Source: Hyaloscypha bicolor E
Taxonomy: Eukaryota; Ascomycota; Leotiomycetes; Helotiales; Hyaloscyphaceae
Length of the DNA stretch: 64,000 nt
NCBI RefSeq assembly: GCF_002865645.1
Contig: NW_020194684.1
Location: 4,007,952 to 4,071,951, forward strand
Direction: 5' to 3'
Positions 1-10,900 of the stretch are shown here, one piece after another; position 1 is the stretch's first letter, and each line of letters opens with the position of its first letter. Below the pieces are notes generated by a model, which ran no database searches, was not told the origin of the DNA, and saw nothing but the letters and a program-made list of their open reading frames with translations. Both the position numbers and the translations under genes were made by a program.

Positions 1-1184
1 TTTTATTTTAGTAATTATTAAATACTTTAATACTAGCTATATTAAAACTATTTATTTTATTATTATTCCCGAAAATATTCCCGATAAGATTATTTTCTCT
101 TTATTACTTTAACTTATTAAGTATCTTATTTAATATTATAACTCGCCTCTCGGTTTTCAAGCTTTATAATCCCAGCTTTTTTATAAGTAATTCAGGCTTA
201 TATCTTAAAAAATAGGCCTCTGCTATACGGTACTCGCCCTCTTGTTTTACTTTAATAAGCCAGTTACCCTAAATATACTTTAAGTAAAGAATATATAAGT
301 CCGATAAATAAATAATATTATTAGTATAATATTAGATAATCTTAGTATTTATTAGCTAAAAGGCAAAGATATTAGTAGCTATAAGGCTTATAACCTTTTT
401 CTTAATTCGGATCTAATAATTAATCTTTATAAACCCGAGCTTTAGATTAAACTAAATAGATTTATTTAGCCCGTATATATATATTTTATTATTAATATAA
501 AATATATTCTCTAGAAATTAAATATTTATAATATTAGTAAAACTAATATAATAATAAGCTTATAGTATATCTATACTATTTTATATATTCTAAAAATATT
601 TAAATATATCTGGATTTTTAAAAATAGCTTTAAAAGTCTTATTATTATTTAATATTATTATAAAGGCTAATTTTTCAAGAATTAAAACATTAATAAATCG
701 AATTACTTTTCATAAATAAATGAGAATAATAATAAGGGAAATAGTATTATATTAGCTAAAAGAAGTTCTTTTAAAATTTAGATAAAGTATATTAGAAAAA
801 GAAATAAAGAAAAGAAAAGCCTCGAGTTCTAATATATATAAAAAATAAGAATTAGAATTAATATAAAAGTAGTTATATTAAGGAAATAATAATATTAGGA
901 AACCGGAGTTAATAAAAGCCTTAATAAAGATAAGTTACTTAAATTAAAATAAATAATATTTTCTTTATAATCTTTAGAGAAGTTTCCTTTTTTTTCCCTG
1001 AAAACAAGTATATATAAGCATTTATAAAAAAGAAATATATATATATAATAAAGCTATAATATTATCTTTGAATAAAAGACCGAAGATATTATCTAATATA
1101 TAATAAGTTATATAATATTTATTAAATAGTAATAAGGCCTAAAAGCTTAAAAACAAGGCTATTAATTAATCGAATTCCGAGATA
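1..1184. other. AT-rich, RIP-like gene-free block
   Basis: Extremely A+T-rich sequence, dominated by TAATA and TATTA words with almost no CpA-containing codons, and no open frame of useful length. This is the usual look of transposon sequence destroyed by repeat-induced point mutation. I could not recognise the original element. No functional gene is seen. Confidence 0.7.
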
Positions 1185-1416
1185 TGTTACGGGTACGGCA
1201 TTCAGGGCTTGGAAAGCAAGGTAGAAGGTCCCTTACAAAAACGATTCAAAGCTAAGGAAGGGAAAGCTAGAATACAGGAGGCTGTGGGCTTAAGTGCACC
1301 CATAGTAAGCTAGCCCCTAAGGGGCCTAGCGTTCTAAATATCTCTATGCGCATTCCTATACTAGCTGTCAGGTGACTATATCAGGTAACCAGAACGTCGA
1401 AACCTGAACTATAACA
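1185..1416. mobile_element. Solo LTR with 5-bp target duplication
   Basis: A 232-bp block of normal base composition lies inside the AT-rich sequence. It starts TGTTAC and ends ATAACA, an almost perfect short inverted terminus of the TG...CA type. It is flanked on both sides by the identical pentamer AGATA, as expected for the target duplication of an LTR retrotransposon. No internal retrotransposon ORFs adjoin it, so it reads as a solo LTR left by recombination. Because it is not AT-shifted like its surroundings, it probably inserted after the host sequence had decayed. The family is unknown. Confidence 0.6.
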
Positions 1417-3450
1417 AGATATATAGTTTATTATATTATGCGAGCTATATAAAAGTATTAATTTATTATAATATAATAAGTATATTTAAATTAAATAATT
1501 TTAATCTTTTAAGAAAGTATTAATCTAAATTATTATTTATCTTATATTTAAATCTTTAGTAAATTAATATTTGCCTTAATAATATCTTAATTTAATAGCT
1601 TATAATCTAGTAATAAGAGTAGTAATTTAATAATAAGTCCTTAAATAGAATTTTATTTTATAAGCTCGATATTTTTATAATAAAAACTTTGCTTTATAAT
1701 TAAGAAAAAGCTTTTTTAAATACTAGCCTTATTTCGAGAATATATTTCTTTTCTCTTATATTTTAGCCTCTAGAAAATACTAATAATACTTTTATAAAAT
1801 CCTTAATTTCCGGCTTTTTAAATTTATTATTAGTAAAAGTATTACTAGTAACCTAATAGAGTTTCTTATTTATAAAAAAGCAATTATTTAACTTTCTTAA
1901 TTGCTTTATAACTTAATAAAAGGAGAAATGGCAGAGTTTCAAGCCAGATATATAATATAAGCTAATATAAATAAGGAAATATTTTTAAAAAAAATTATTT
2001 AATTAATATATACTAGTAATTACTTAATATTAAAAGAAGGAAAACGAAATAGAATTAAAATATAGAAGGTTATAATATAATAAATACACGTGATAGCATA
2101 TAGACAGGTGTCAGATATTATAGATCTAGTTTCCTATTTTAGGTAAAGCTTATAATCGGAATCGCACGAATCGCATGGGATCGCATTTCCTAATTAAGTA
2201 AAAGGCTTCGCATGCTTGGCTAAGCACTAGGGAATATATAGGGATACGCTCCTAGCTTTGGAAAGGGGCATTAATTAGTCTTTTATTAGAATCAACTCTT
2301 GAAATCAGTTACACTTGCAAGCGTCACTCTGCAGCTTACTTACCTTAACTACTTGTATATTACCCTACTATTACGTGCCTCACATATAACTAGCGACTTC
2401 TTATCGAGTACTTTATATAAACTACTTATAAGATAAAATAAGACGAAGCCGGATTAAGATTTAGTTATTAAGGTATTAAAATCAGAATTAAAATCAGGTT
2501 TAGTTAAGAAAGTAATTCCGGGGCCTATAAAGCCGAAGCTAAAGGCAGACTATAATTATTATACTAGCAAAAAAAACAAAAAGCAAAGATTAAAGTTAGT
2601 AAAGGATTTCTTTTTCTTTTAAAAAGAATTACTAAAACTAATAATAAATCCAGATTTTAAGCCGGAAATTATTTCAATTATAAAATAAAACAAGTATCTA
2701 AAATAAAACAAGTATCTAAAATAAAACAAGTATCTAAAATAAAACAAGTATCTAAAATAAAACAAGTATCTAAAATATTACTTATATATATATTTAAAGA
2801 ATTTCAATTTCCCTATTCTTTTAGTACTTGCCTTATATAATAATTATAATAAAACGTGCGAGCTAGCTAAATATTTTAATTTAAACTAAAGCTATACTAA
2901 AGTATTTCTTAGTTATATCTTACTTTATATTCTAGAAGATCTCTAACTTATTAATTTATTAAAAGCTCTAGTATTATTCAAGTTATATAAAATATTATAT
3001 ATATTTTGGCTTAATAATAAAAATATTAAAGATATTATTACTTTTATAAGATATATATATTTTAAGAAAAATAAAAGCAAAGATCTAAATAAAGATATTA
3101 AAAGCTTAAGAAGTTTGGTTTACTAATATATAACTATTAATATACTAGTTTCATTATTTAATAATGGATTTATAAACCTTTTGGAAAATAGTAATTAGCT
3201 TATTAGAGATTTTTTTTTAAATACAAGATATAAAGAATAAGCTGAGATTTCTATTTAGCTTTTTTTCTATTACTCGAAATAGTATGATTTTCTATATAAT
3301 AGAATTTATATAATTAAAAGAGGGTAAAGACGAATAGGCAAGAGAGAATAATAAGCTGAGAGTAATATTTCTTTCTAAGGTATATATAATCTAGCTTCTT
3401 TATAGTTGCTTATAATATCTCTAGCCTTAACTTCATACTATGCCCCCAAT
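1417..3450. other. AT-rich block with one GC-richer island
   Basis: Mostly RIP-like AT-rich sequence without reading frames. A segment at about 2090 to 2440 has ordinary composition and could be a fragment of a younger repeat, perhaps part of an LTR, but I could not define its ends. An 18-bp minisatellite lies at 2682 to 2771. Confidence 0.6.
2682..2771. repeat. 18-bp minisatellite, five copies
   Basis: Five tandem perfect copies of an 18-bp unit (AAAATAAAACAAGTATCT), followed by a partial sixth copy. It sits in AT-rich non-coding sequence. The copies are identical, so the expansion is recent compared with the surrounding decay. Confidence 0.9.
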
Positions 3451-5012
3451 CTAGGTCTATAGCTATTCGAGTATCTATTGTTTATATATTACTCGGTAAG
3501 TCTAATATCTCAAAGACCCCGCTTATATTGTTATAGCCTTAAATGCCTTTACTAGATCGACTACCTTTAGATTTGCTGGAATTAATATACTATTTCTTGT
3601 TTCCTTAATCTATGTCTTCTTTTTAGAGACTTTAACTCTTACTCGATAGTAAATCACTAGTAGCAGGTGTGGCCCTTGAATCTCAAAGACTTCTCGACTC
3701 GGTAGTTGAATGGACTTGATGCGCAAAGGCCACAATCCTTCTTCCAGAATTGCCCATTGTGGACGGACAAGAGTAAGTATTCCGAGATCACTCGTAACTG
3801 ATAAGGCAATCACCTTATAGACGTCCTAACTTGTCTACCTCGGATCCCAGCTGTCCAAATTAACAAAGTCGTCTTCGTTGCTTTCCAGGCTCTAGTCGTC
3901 GAGAAAGACTAAATAGACACCCCCACGGGGGATGTCGATTAGGGGGCCAGACTATTCACTAACCCAATGTAGAGACGCTGGGACAAGAACAGCCAATTAT
4001 CACACGCCAATCCTAACATGAAGAAAATCTGTTTCTGTTCGGAAAGGTGAGCAGAGCTGCTTTACCGGCAGCCAAGGGTGAGTTGTGGCGAGTAAGGTAA
4101 GTCTAAGGTGAGAGTGATAGTAGATAAATCATGCATAGGGCGGCCTCTATTCCCTCGAGAATCAGTTATAGTTCTCATGTTATCTATATATAGAATTTTA
4201 TAGATATCCTATTACTTGTAATATAGCTATATCTTTGGAGCTATAAAAATATTGCAACGGTGTCCGTTCTCGCTCTTCTAGCAAACTTATTAAAAGTTCT
4301 TAGCGGAGCCAATTTGGGTCCCTTCTAGTTCACTCGCACGTGGTTTATAGGTTGTCTAGCGGGGAGTTAGCGAAATTTAAATTCTCTAAACGTGAGTAAT
4401 TACTACTTTAACTTAATTATACTTAAGTAAAGCTTAAGTATCTTAAGTACGCCTTAAGTTTACTTGCATATTATAATATAAAACTTATTTTAGTCTTTTA
4501 TATATCCTAGCTATAGTTTTTATATTGAATTTTGCCTAGAAATTCGTTTTTACTCTTTTATAAGTTCTTACTAAAATAATATTAAATTCGTTTTATTTAT
4601 AAAAGTTATATAAATAAAGCGCTGGTTGAGTGAGCTAAAATATAGTCTTAAATACAGCCTAATATAGCGAGGGTATAGTTAGGGCCTACTTCTTTTGCTA
4701 TTAAAAAGGCTTTAGAGAAATGATTATATTTTTAAGTATAAGTATCGTGAATTCTCAATACTTCAACAAAATAAGCACTGCTCAAGCGCATGTATTCTAA
4801 ACAGGTCCAAAGACTTCGGGTGGAATAGAATATCTGATCTAACTATGGCCGTCATTGGTAATCACAAAACAAAATCCCGTTCATAGCTTGAGCTTAAAAC
4901 GTCCACTGACATCAGGAAACTTTATGGAGCCAGCGTTTAAGCAATGGAGCAGCACCGAGCAGGAGTCTAATTGATTAGACTGTGATCTCGTGAGAGCCGG
5001 TTCTGCATTCAA
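3451..5012. other. Gene-free mixed-composition region
   Basis: Composition alternates between ordinary sequence (about 3450 to 4150) and AT-rich sequence (about 4150 to 4760). Short open frames exist on the minus strand, for instance 3610 to 3813, but none resembles a known family or has a convincing start. It may hold fragments of decayed genes or repeats. I see no supportable gene. Confidence 0.5.
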
Positions 5013-5460
5013 TACGAAGATTGCGGCATAAAGTGACGGGATTACAGGGCATTTGTACCGCAAGTCCACGTTCAGGCCACTTTCTACTACACTCACCCAC
5101 TAAAGTCCCCTATATTTCCAGGCTACTCTCCTATAAGCACGCTATAAACTATAAACAAGGGGTACCACACCTTTAGAAGGCATATCCCCTGTACTTACAG
5201 GGGCAGACTCGCTAAAGGGTCCTATAATAGCTCTCTCACAGCGCCCGAGCACTACGGTTGCTCCGCCAGCAATACCTTAACCCTTGAAGATTTTCCACCA
5301 CCTTGGAAATGTCTCACAGCCCTTGTTTTAGGGGTTCAGGCCTAGAGTTACAAGGCTTATAGCAGGCGCAGTACCTTAAGCCACACCCTGGAGTCCGCTA
5401 ACACCCCTATGCGAACGTAAATGCCCTGTAATCCCGTCACTTTATGCCGCAATCTTCGTA
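5013..5460. repeat. 448-bp element with perfect 42-bp inverted termini
   Basis: The arms 5013 to 5054 and 5419 to 5460 are perfect reverse complements over 42 bp, separated by 364 bp of unrelated non-coding sequence. This is the structure of a non-autonomous inverted-repeat element (MITE or foldback type). No target duplication is obvious directly outside the arms, so an inverted local duplication is an alternative. The right arm ends about 80 bp beyond the stop codon of the CorA-like gene on the minus strand. Confidence 0.65.
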
Positions 5461-5538
5461 GCTAGATTCTGCTCGTGGCACTATGTGCACGTTCTCAAAT
5501 GCCACGCTTGCACCGACAATAAGATTTACCACTGCGAT

Positions 5539-7089
5539 TTAGACTATTTCCGGGCTCCTGAACCGCGATCTCCCAAGTGCCTCTACCCAAGCAGAAATAT
5601 TCCATATGTGTGGAGAGGGATACCGTGCAACCACGACGATTAATAATGTAACCGGTATAGCAACAACAAAGTACACCCAAAAGTGGGAGCTTCCAGGTGC
5701 AACGCTTAAGTTCATGCTGAACAGACTGGAGATATAGTTCAGCGGGACGAATATTAGTGCCAGAATTGTTAGACGTGAGATGTTAGAAGTCTCGGTGTAT
5801 GCCCGTCTAGCTTCAAATATCTGGACAAGAGACGTAACAACAGGCACGGTATTTTCCAGCATTCGGCCATATTCTTCGATATTGGTGCTGATGTGCTGGT
5901 AATCCGTGATCAGGGGTTGCAAGAGTCTCGAATCATTTGGATTCTCAACCATCCACGATTTAAGTAGACGGAGCACAAAACGTACTTTCTGCTGCGAGAG
6001 TTTGCTACGCCGTCTCCAGCTCTGAAGTTCCTGCAGCCTAGTGTCGAATTCTTCGAGCGCTGGATCTTCATTACTCTTGTATTCATGCCTCACCAGACAG
6101 TCATGCATTACAGCGATGTATTTCACCCATTCAGCAGCAACAATTCGTAGAGGAAAATACGCAAGTGACTGTATAGTGGGATGTTTCGGGTCAAAGCAGA
6201 CCGGGATGCCACGCTGCCAATACTGTCCAAGGTCTTCTGACATGCTTCTTCCTAGACGTATTTGAGGAGGATCGAACCCTTCGGATGAAGCGAAAGGCTC
6301 CATGAAGTCTTCATAAGTTCCAAGAAAGGGTTCCACGTGGAATTGAGCTTTTGACTTTACGTCTTTGCCGTCATCTGCGAAATAAACGTCGTCTATAGGG
6401 GGATCAACAAGAATCAAAGCTGGGAAATGTCAGCTGAAATGATATAGATATCCAATGGATCACGTTCACTTGCCTATCCAAAAGCTGTGCTTTTGCTTAG
6501 TGAGAATTATAGATCCGCAGTGTTGGGATAAACCAATATTCGTTGATGGCAAAAACACGAGTTTTCGATTGATTGAGGTATTTCTCAGGTACCGGCTCCA
6601 TACATTGTGTGGCTTATTAGTTGTTACGCTGCGTTGGTAGGATATGTTGATATAATTTTGCGTCAAGAGTCGCGATGGCAAAGTTGCGTCGCTCGGTGCC
6701 TGCCGCTCACCCCCTCCCCTTTGGCTTACACCCAGGTGTAACGCAAAGAAGAGTGGATCGATAGAAAACTCAAAACCAAGGAGCTCAACAATATCTTTAG
6801 TGAGATCTTCAATGATAAAGATTCGTCCTTGTAATGAGCTCTGAGCCTCACCATCGGTCCTAAGCTTCGAGGGAAGATCGTGTAAAGCTACATTTGTTTG
6901 TGAAAAGAGACCTTCAACCTCTGCTCTGAAATCTAACGCTGTGACACGACAGCTTCGACGACTGATTGCCTGACTTGAAAGAAATTTGTCGAGATTTAAT
7001 AGGCAGGGATTGCACAGGGCCTGCGCCTTAACGTAATCGCCATACGATTGTGCGAAGCCTTCTAGCTTATCAATTCCGTTGTGATACAT
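5539..7089 (-). CDS. CorA-like Mg2+ transporter domain protein
   Basis: Two-exon model: 7089 to 6474 and 6419 to 5539, encoding 498 residues from an ATG. The 54-nt intron (6420 to 6473) uses a GC-AG border with donor GGCAAGT, and joining it restores the family sequence around WIALILVDPP. The N-terminal half is soluble and carries RIFIIEDL and a segment typical of fungal CorA-like proteins. Two membrane helices lie near the C-terminus (about residues 420 to 485), with LFSMN where bacterial CorA has the GMN selectivity motif. Such fungal relatives are probably plasma-membrane channels, but with the changed motif Mg2+ transport is an inference. It lies at the edge of an AT-rich block, downstream of no obvious partner. 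Confidence 0.82.
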
Positions 7090-8090
7090 AGAGATGAAAG
7101 TATGAGTGCAGATCTGAGTACAATACTAGTATGGTATCCTCGAGTACTTTTTGCCACTCATTAGAAGAGGTTATATATTTCCCACAATTCGAGGCTTGAA
7201 AAAGCCTTTTCAAAGTGGCTGCGGACGCAGCCTCATTCAACTTTTCATGGGCAGGAACTGAGGCGGACACGTACAGCTGGATTTGAGGCGAGACGACGCA
7301 CATGGACAATATTATTTAGAATCAGCTAAAAGGGCAGCTTGCAAGGCACCCCAAGAAGCGGGCTTTCTTATCAAACTAGCCATAACCGGCAAACAATAAT
7401 TGTCCACTGTGTGGGCGCAGCAGGTGGCCAGCATTTGGAGGGCCAAGGATGCCCTGATAATGGAGAATTACTGGAAGCCTGAATTCGCAAAACACATTGA
7501 ATTCTCCAGTCTTGCATCGCAAGAAAAATCAGTCGAGTAATGATACTCTCCAAAGCAGATGAACGCACCTTCTAATGAAACGGCCTCTCGAGATAACTAT
7601 TTTTACACTTTCAGCTTCCAGTTTCCCATCCCCCCATGCCTCTCCATCAACTACTACACACAGCGCCTTTGGCTTCCTGCGCCCGCGCTTCGGCGTGTCT
7701 GCTCCAGATTGCCAGTCTTGCTCTTCCATCTATTGTAGCAATCTGTAGGATAAAACTTTCGCAGGGTGGGGAATGGGAAGAGGTGAGGGCATCTAATTTT
7801 AGGGCCGAGCCAATAATGGTGCTCTATTCCAGTACCGTGTAACCATTCTTTGATAATACCATCCCTATGATTCGAAAAGCCACCCCCATAAGCACTGTGT
7901 GACCGCAACGCTCTTGAGACTTGCAATTGGTCGAGTGTTTTTTTTTCTTTCTTTTTTTAGGCTGCCACCTTTGACCTTTCGGATCTTCCCTTAACTCCTC
8001 GACGCTGTCACCTCCTGGCACTCTTCTACGCACAATTCAAGATCGAACAAAAAGAATATCCCTACGGGCTTCTTCGTGACACCACTCAGC
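7090..8090. other. Intergenic region with no supported gene
   Basis: Contains several overlapping short frames on both strands (for example 7529 to 7926) that do not join into a recognisable protein. A T-rich tract at about 7937 to 7959 lies about 130 bp before the RelA/SpoT gene start and could belong to its promoter. The minus-strand part next to 7089 should contain the CorA-like gene promoter. Confidence 0.4.
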
Positions 8091-9920
8091 ATGCAGAACA
8101 TATTCGACAAGTCCTTAAGTCCCCCAATTCGACAATTCATAGAAACATGGGCAAAGAACCAGACTCTCTGGCAAGAACTTACTCACGCGGCGGACAGTTT
8201 CTTCAGGGAAGCACTCGTGGACAACAAACAGCTGAAATATTACATCTTCTCTCGCGCCAAAGAGAAAAAATCGATTCTGAAAGGCGTCGCTCGACGCGAA
8301 AGCCAAAGAGAGGAAGGGCTTTTCACTAATGAGGAGGAGATTCTGAATACAATGCACGATCTCGCTGGTATTCGTATTCTAACACCTTTCCCAAAAGATG
8401 TGAATGAAGTGAGGACCTTGTTGAAGGAGCAGTTCGGAGAAAATGGGGTCAAAGAGACGTATTGGGGCCTGGACGAAAAGGGCAGGGTCGTTGAGAACGA
8501 ATACGGCCGGTTTGTTGGGTACAGGGCGACACATTTTCACGTCAAATGGAAGCAGCCCAGCGATAAGTATTCTTCGGCTAGGCTTACAAAGTCGGAGCAT
8601 GATGGCTGGACTGTAGAGGTACAGGTCACTACGATGTTAATGAACTCTTGGCAAGAGGTCCAGCACGATCTTATCTACAAAGAGTCGAAAGGGCCTCCTT
8701 CTCAGGACGAGAAAGACATTGTAATGACTATTAATGGGATGGCGCATGCGGGGGAAGTAGCACTTGAGCATCTCGAGAGAGTCCAGCAGAACAGAATCCA
8801 GAAGGACGGGCGCCCTTTCCAACACGCCGACGAGCTTGTAACATGGCTTAGAGAAAAAGACCGAACAGACCTCCTGGAATCTGAAATCGCCGCGAATAAT
8901 TCCGCCCTTAAGAATACGAGAATTGGGAGCAATGTATCTGCCGTATATCTCGCAGTGCTCTTCGACATAACTAAGATCTCAACATTCGCATCGCCTAACC
9001 AACTGCGTGAAGCTCTCCGAAAAGCTAATCCATATGGAGGACTCAGGCCAAAGCTCTTACTTTCTTCACACGATGTGGAATCTTTAGCCGCAGATATTTC
9101 ACTTTGGGTAATTGCAAAAGTATGTGTGGAGGCGAATGGATGGAAGTTTACAATCGAGAAATTAGGGTTGGGGCCACAACTTTCAACGCGTTTTACCCCT
9201 CTTGACCCTAATTCTCAAGCTAAAGCCTGGGCTATCGTGAACGCAATCAACCTTGCGCTGTCTGAGCGATCGAATATAGAAGTTATCGGGAAAGAAATTC
9301 ATAACCAAGCCATTGCTCTTTGCAAAAAGCCGGAGGACATTCAGCTTTTCAACCGTGCCCTTTTCTCTACCGTCACAAAGCATACGATTGGCTCGGACGA
9401 CCAAAACTTGATTGATATTTTATGGGAAGGGCTATACAGCAATACCAGATTGTTTTCTTTGTTACAAGCATCGATGTCGATGCTGGCAGCGGATGTTGTG
9501 GTCGTTCCAAAGGTGGAATATGCATATGGGTCTCGCTGTGTTATATGGCCAGGGCATTGGAGAGGGATTGGACGAGAAGAAGAGTGGATTGCTTCAATCT
9601 TACGACCATCCCGTGAGAGCATCGTGTCGTTCATCAGCACAACAGCATCGTCCATCACCCTTTTGAGTGAGGTGAAAGCGGACAACTTTCCATGGGGAGC
9701 GCTCGATACCAACGGCGACTTCTTTGACAAGGGTGGGTTCACAGTCCACCAGTGGGGTACCCAGCTAGGTGTTAGCGAATTAGCAGTAGATGAGCCAAAA
9801 GGAAAAGGGGCAGATTACTTGTATGATGGCCCTCAATTTGGGACTTTTGCTAGGGATAGTAGCTGGAAGGGAAAAGTTGAGTCTTTACGAAAAAGAACAC
9901 TTGAGAGTTATCAGGACTAA
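8091..9920 (+). CDS. RelA/SpoT-domain protein (putative nucleotide pyrophosphokinase)
   Basis: A single-exon gene of 609 residues from the ATG at 8091; the frame is open a few codons upstream but without an ATG. The first 200 residues carry the motifs of the (p)ppGpp synthetase fold in order: the ATP-site motif SRAKEKKSILK (about 54 to 64), the metal-site motif HDLAGIRI (about 89 to 96), GYRATHFHV (about 143 to 151), and the second acidic motif VEVQV followed by SWQEVQHDLIYK (about 175 to 197). No HD hydrolase domain precedes it, so it resembles synthetase-only enzymes. The C-terminal 400 residues are not recognised. In bacteria such domains transfer pyrophosphate from ATP to GDP or GTP; whether this fungal protein does so, or modifies another target, is unknown. 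It lies between AT-rich blocks and is the only clearly intact gene between 7.1 and 14.9 kb. Confidence 0.85.
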   Translation: MQNIFDKSLSPPIRQFIETWAKNQTLWQELTHAADSFFREALVDNKQLKYYIFSRAKEKKSILKGVARRESQREEGLFTNEEEILNTMHDLAGIRILTPFPKDVNEVRTLLKEQFGENGVKETYWGLDEKGRVVENEYGRFVGYRATHFHVKWKQPSDKYSSARLTKSEHDGWTVEVQVTTMLMNSWQEVQHDLIYKESKGPPSQDEKDIVMTINGMAHAGEVALEHLERVQQNRIQKDGRPFQHADELVTWLREKDRTDLLESEIAANNSALKNTRIGSNVSAVYLAVLFDITKISTFASPNQLREALRKANPYGGLRPKLLLSSHDVESLAADISLWVIAKVCVEANGWKFTIEKLGLGPQLSTRFTPLDPNSQAKAWAIVNAINLALSERSNIEVIGKEIHNQAIALCKKPEDIQLFNRALFSTVTKHTIGSDDQNLIDILWEGLYSNTRLFSLLQASMSMLAADVVVVPKVEYAYGSRCVIWPGHWRGIGREEEWIASILRPSRESIVSFISTTASSITLLSEVKADNFPWGALDTNGDFFDKGGFTVHQWGTQLGVSELAVDEPKGKGADYLYDGPQFGTFARDSSWKGKVESLRKRTLESYQD

Positions 9921-10198
9921 AGAGAAGAAAATAGTAATATATTACAATTGTAATATTTTAATACCGGGTCTATTTATAATAAGAATTTAAAGAAGGAATT
10001 CGTTGCGAGGGCGAGAGTTTATAATTATTTCAGTAATATTTAATGAAGTGTCTTAGCGACTCCGAGGATTTGCCAGGGGTTATAGTACTTGGACTCTTCT
10101 CTTCTAGATTAATACACTTTGTATTAACCAGGCCGATATCCAGGAGCGGACCGAGTATATTAAAGTAATAAAAAGCATTTATAAGAATACATTAATAG

Positions 10199-10404
10199 TG
10201 TAACGGGGGGATTAGAGCAATGGTCAAAAGGGCTCAAAGTTCCGAGAATCCCATATATTGAGAATACTAAGCTAAAGAGAAGAAGGAGAGAGAGAAGGAA
10301 GAAGGGGGGTTAAAAGGAGGGAGATACTAGCTAAAACCACTGAAACGCCGGCTAGCTAGGTGAAACTAGTCAGGTGACAGCCACCCCCAGCCAGTGCCGT
10401 TACA
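10199..10404. mobile_element. Probable solo LTR
   Basis: A 206-bp segment with perfect 8-bp inverted termini, TGTAACGG at the left and CCGTTACA at the right, the expected TG...CA form. The flanking pentamers are AATAG on the left and AACAG on the right. They differ by one C-to-T change in a CpA context, which is what RIP would do to one copy of a target duplication. The interior has normal composition and no coding capacity. The family is not known, and it is not obviously the same as the LTR at 1185. Confidence 0.5.
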
Positions 10405-10834
10405 AACAGTACGGATCTGGCTCATATATACAATCGAGCTAGAAAAGAACATTTTCCGGGCCCTGCAGGATCTTTATCCTATTGTTACCGAGATCCGGCC
10501 TAAGCTCTAATATATAAAAGACCGTTATATGTCTTACTTACAAAGTCGGTGGTTCACTCTAGTACATTTCCTTAATTACGTATAGGTAATATCCCTTCGC
10601 GACTTTGCGTACTATAGATAGAATATAAAAAGTCCTTGTATTACTAGCTTAGTAGATCGAAATTCTAAAATGAAAAGTAGAGCGTTAAGGGCAGAGAGGA
10701 ATGGCCTGAATAAATAGCAAGGGCCTATTACGGCCCTCTTGAAGCCCGTTCTAACTCCCCTAAATTATTCTCGCCAGGAGTTAACGCTCTCGATAGCCGC
10801 GTAACCGGGAATAAGCACATCTAGGCAGAACGGG

Positions 10835-10900
10835 GTGAGGATGGGTAAAGGATGGGTGAGGATGGGTGAGGATGGGTGAGGATGGGTGAGGTTGAGGTGA
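10835..10900. repeat. 10-bp minisatellite (GATGGGTGAG)
   Basis: Four perfect adjacent copies of GATGGGTGAG (about 10851 to 10890), with degenerate copies on both sides. The array lies in non-coding DNA between the two solo-LTR-bearing AT-rich segments. Confidence 0.75.

Noticed and set aside
1..3450. Degenerate retrotransposon ORFs in the AT-rich block
   Set aside because: Stops are too dense and composition too skewed to recognise gag or pol by eye; a de-RIP alignment would be needed.
7371..8033. Overlapping short frames on both strands that might be a small gene
   Set aside because: No splice sites join them consistently, and no motif or start context supports coding.
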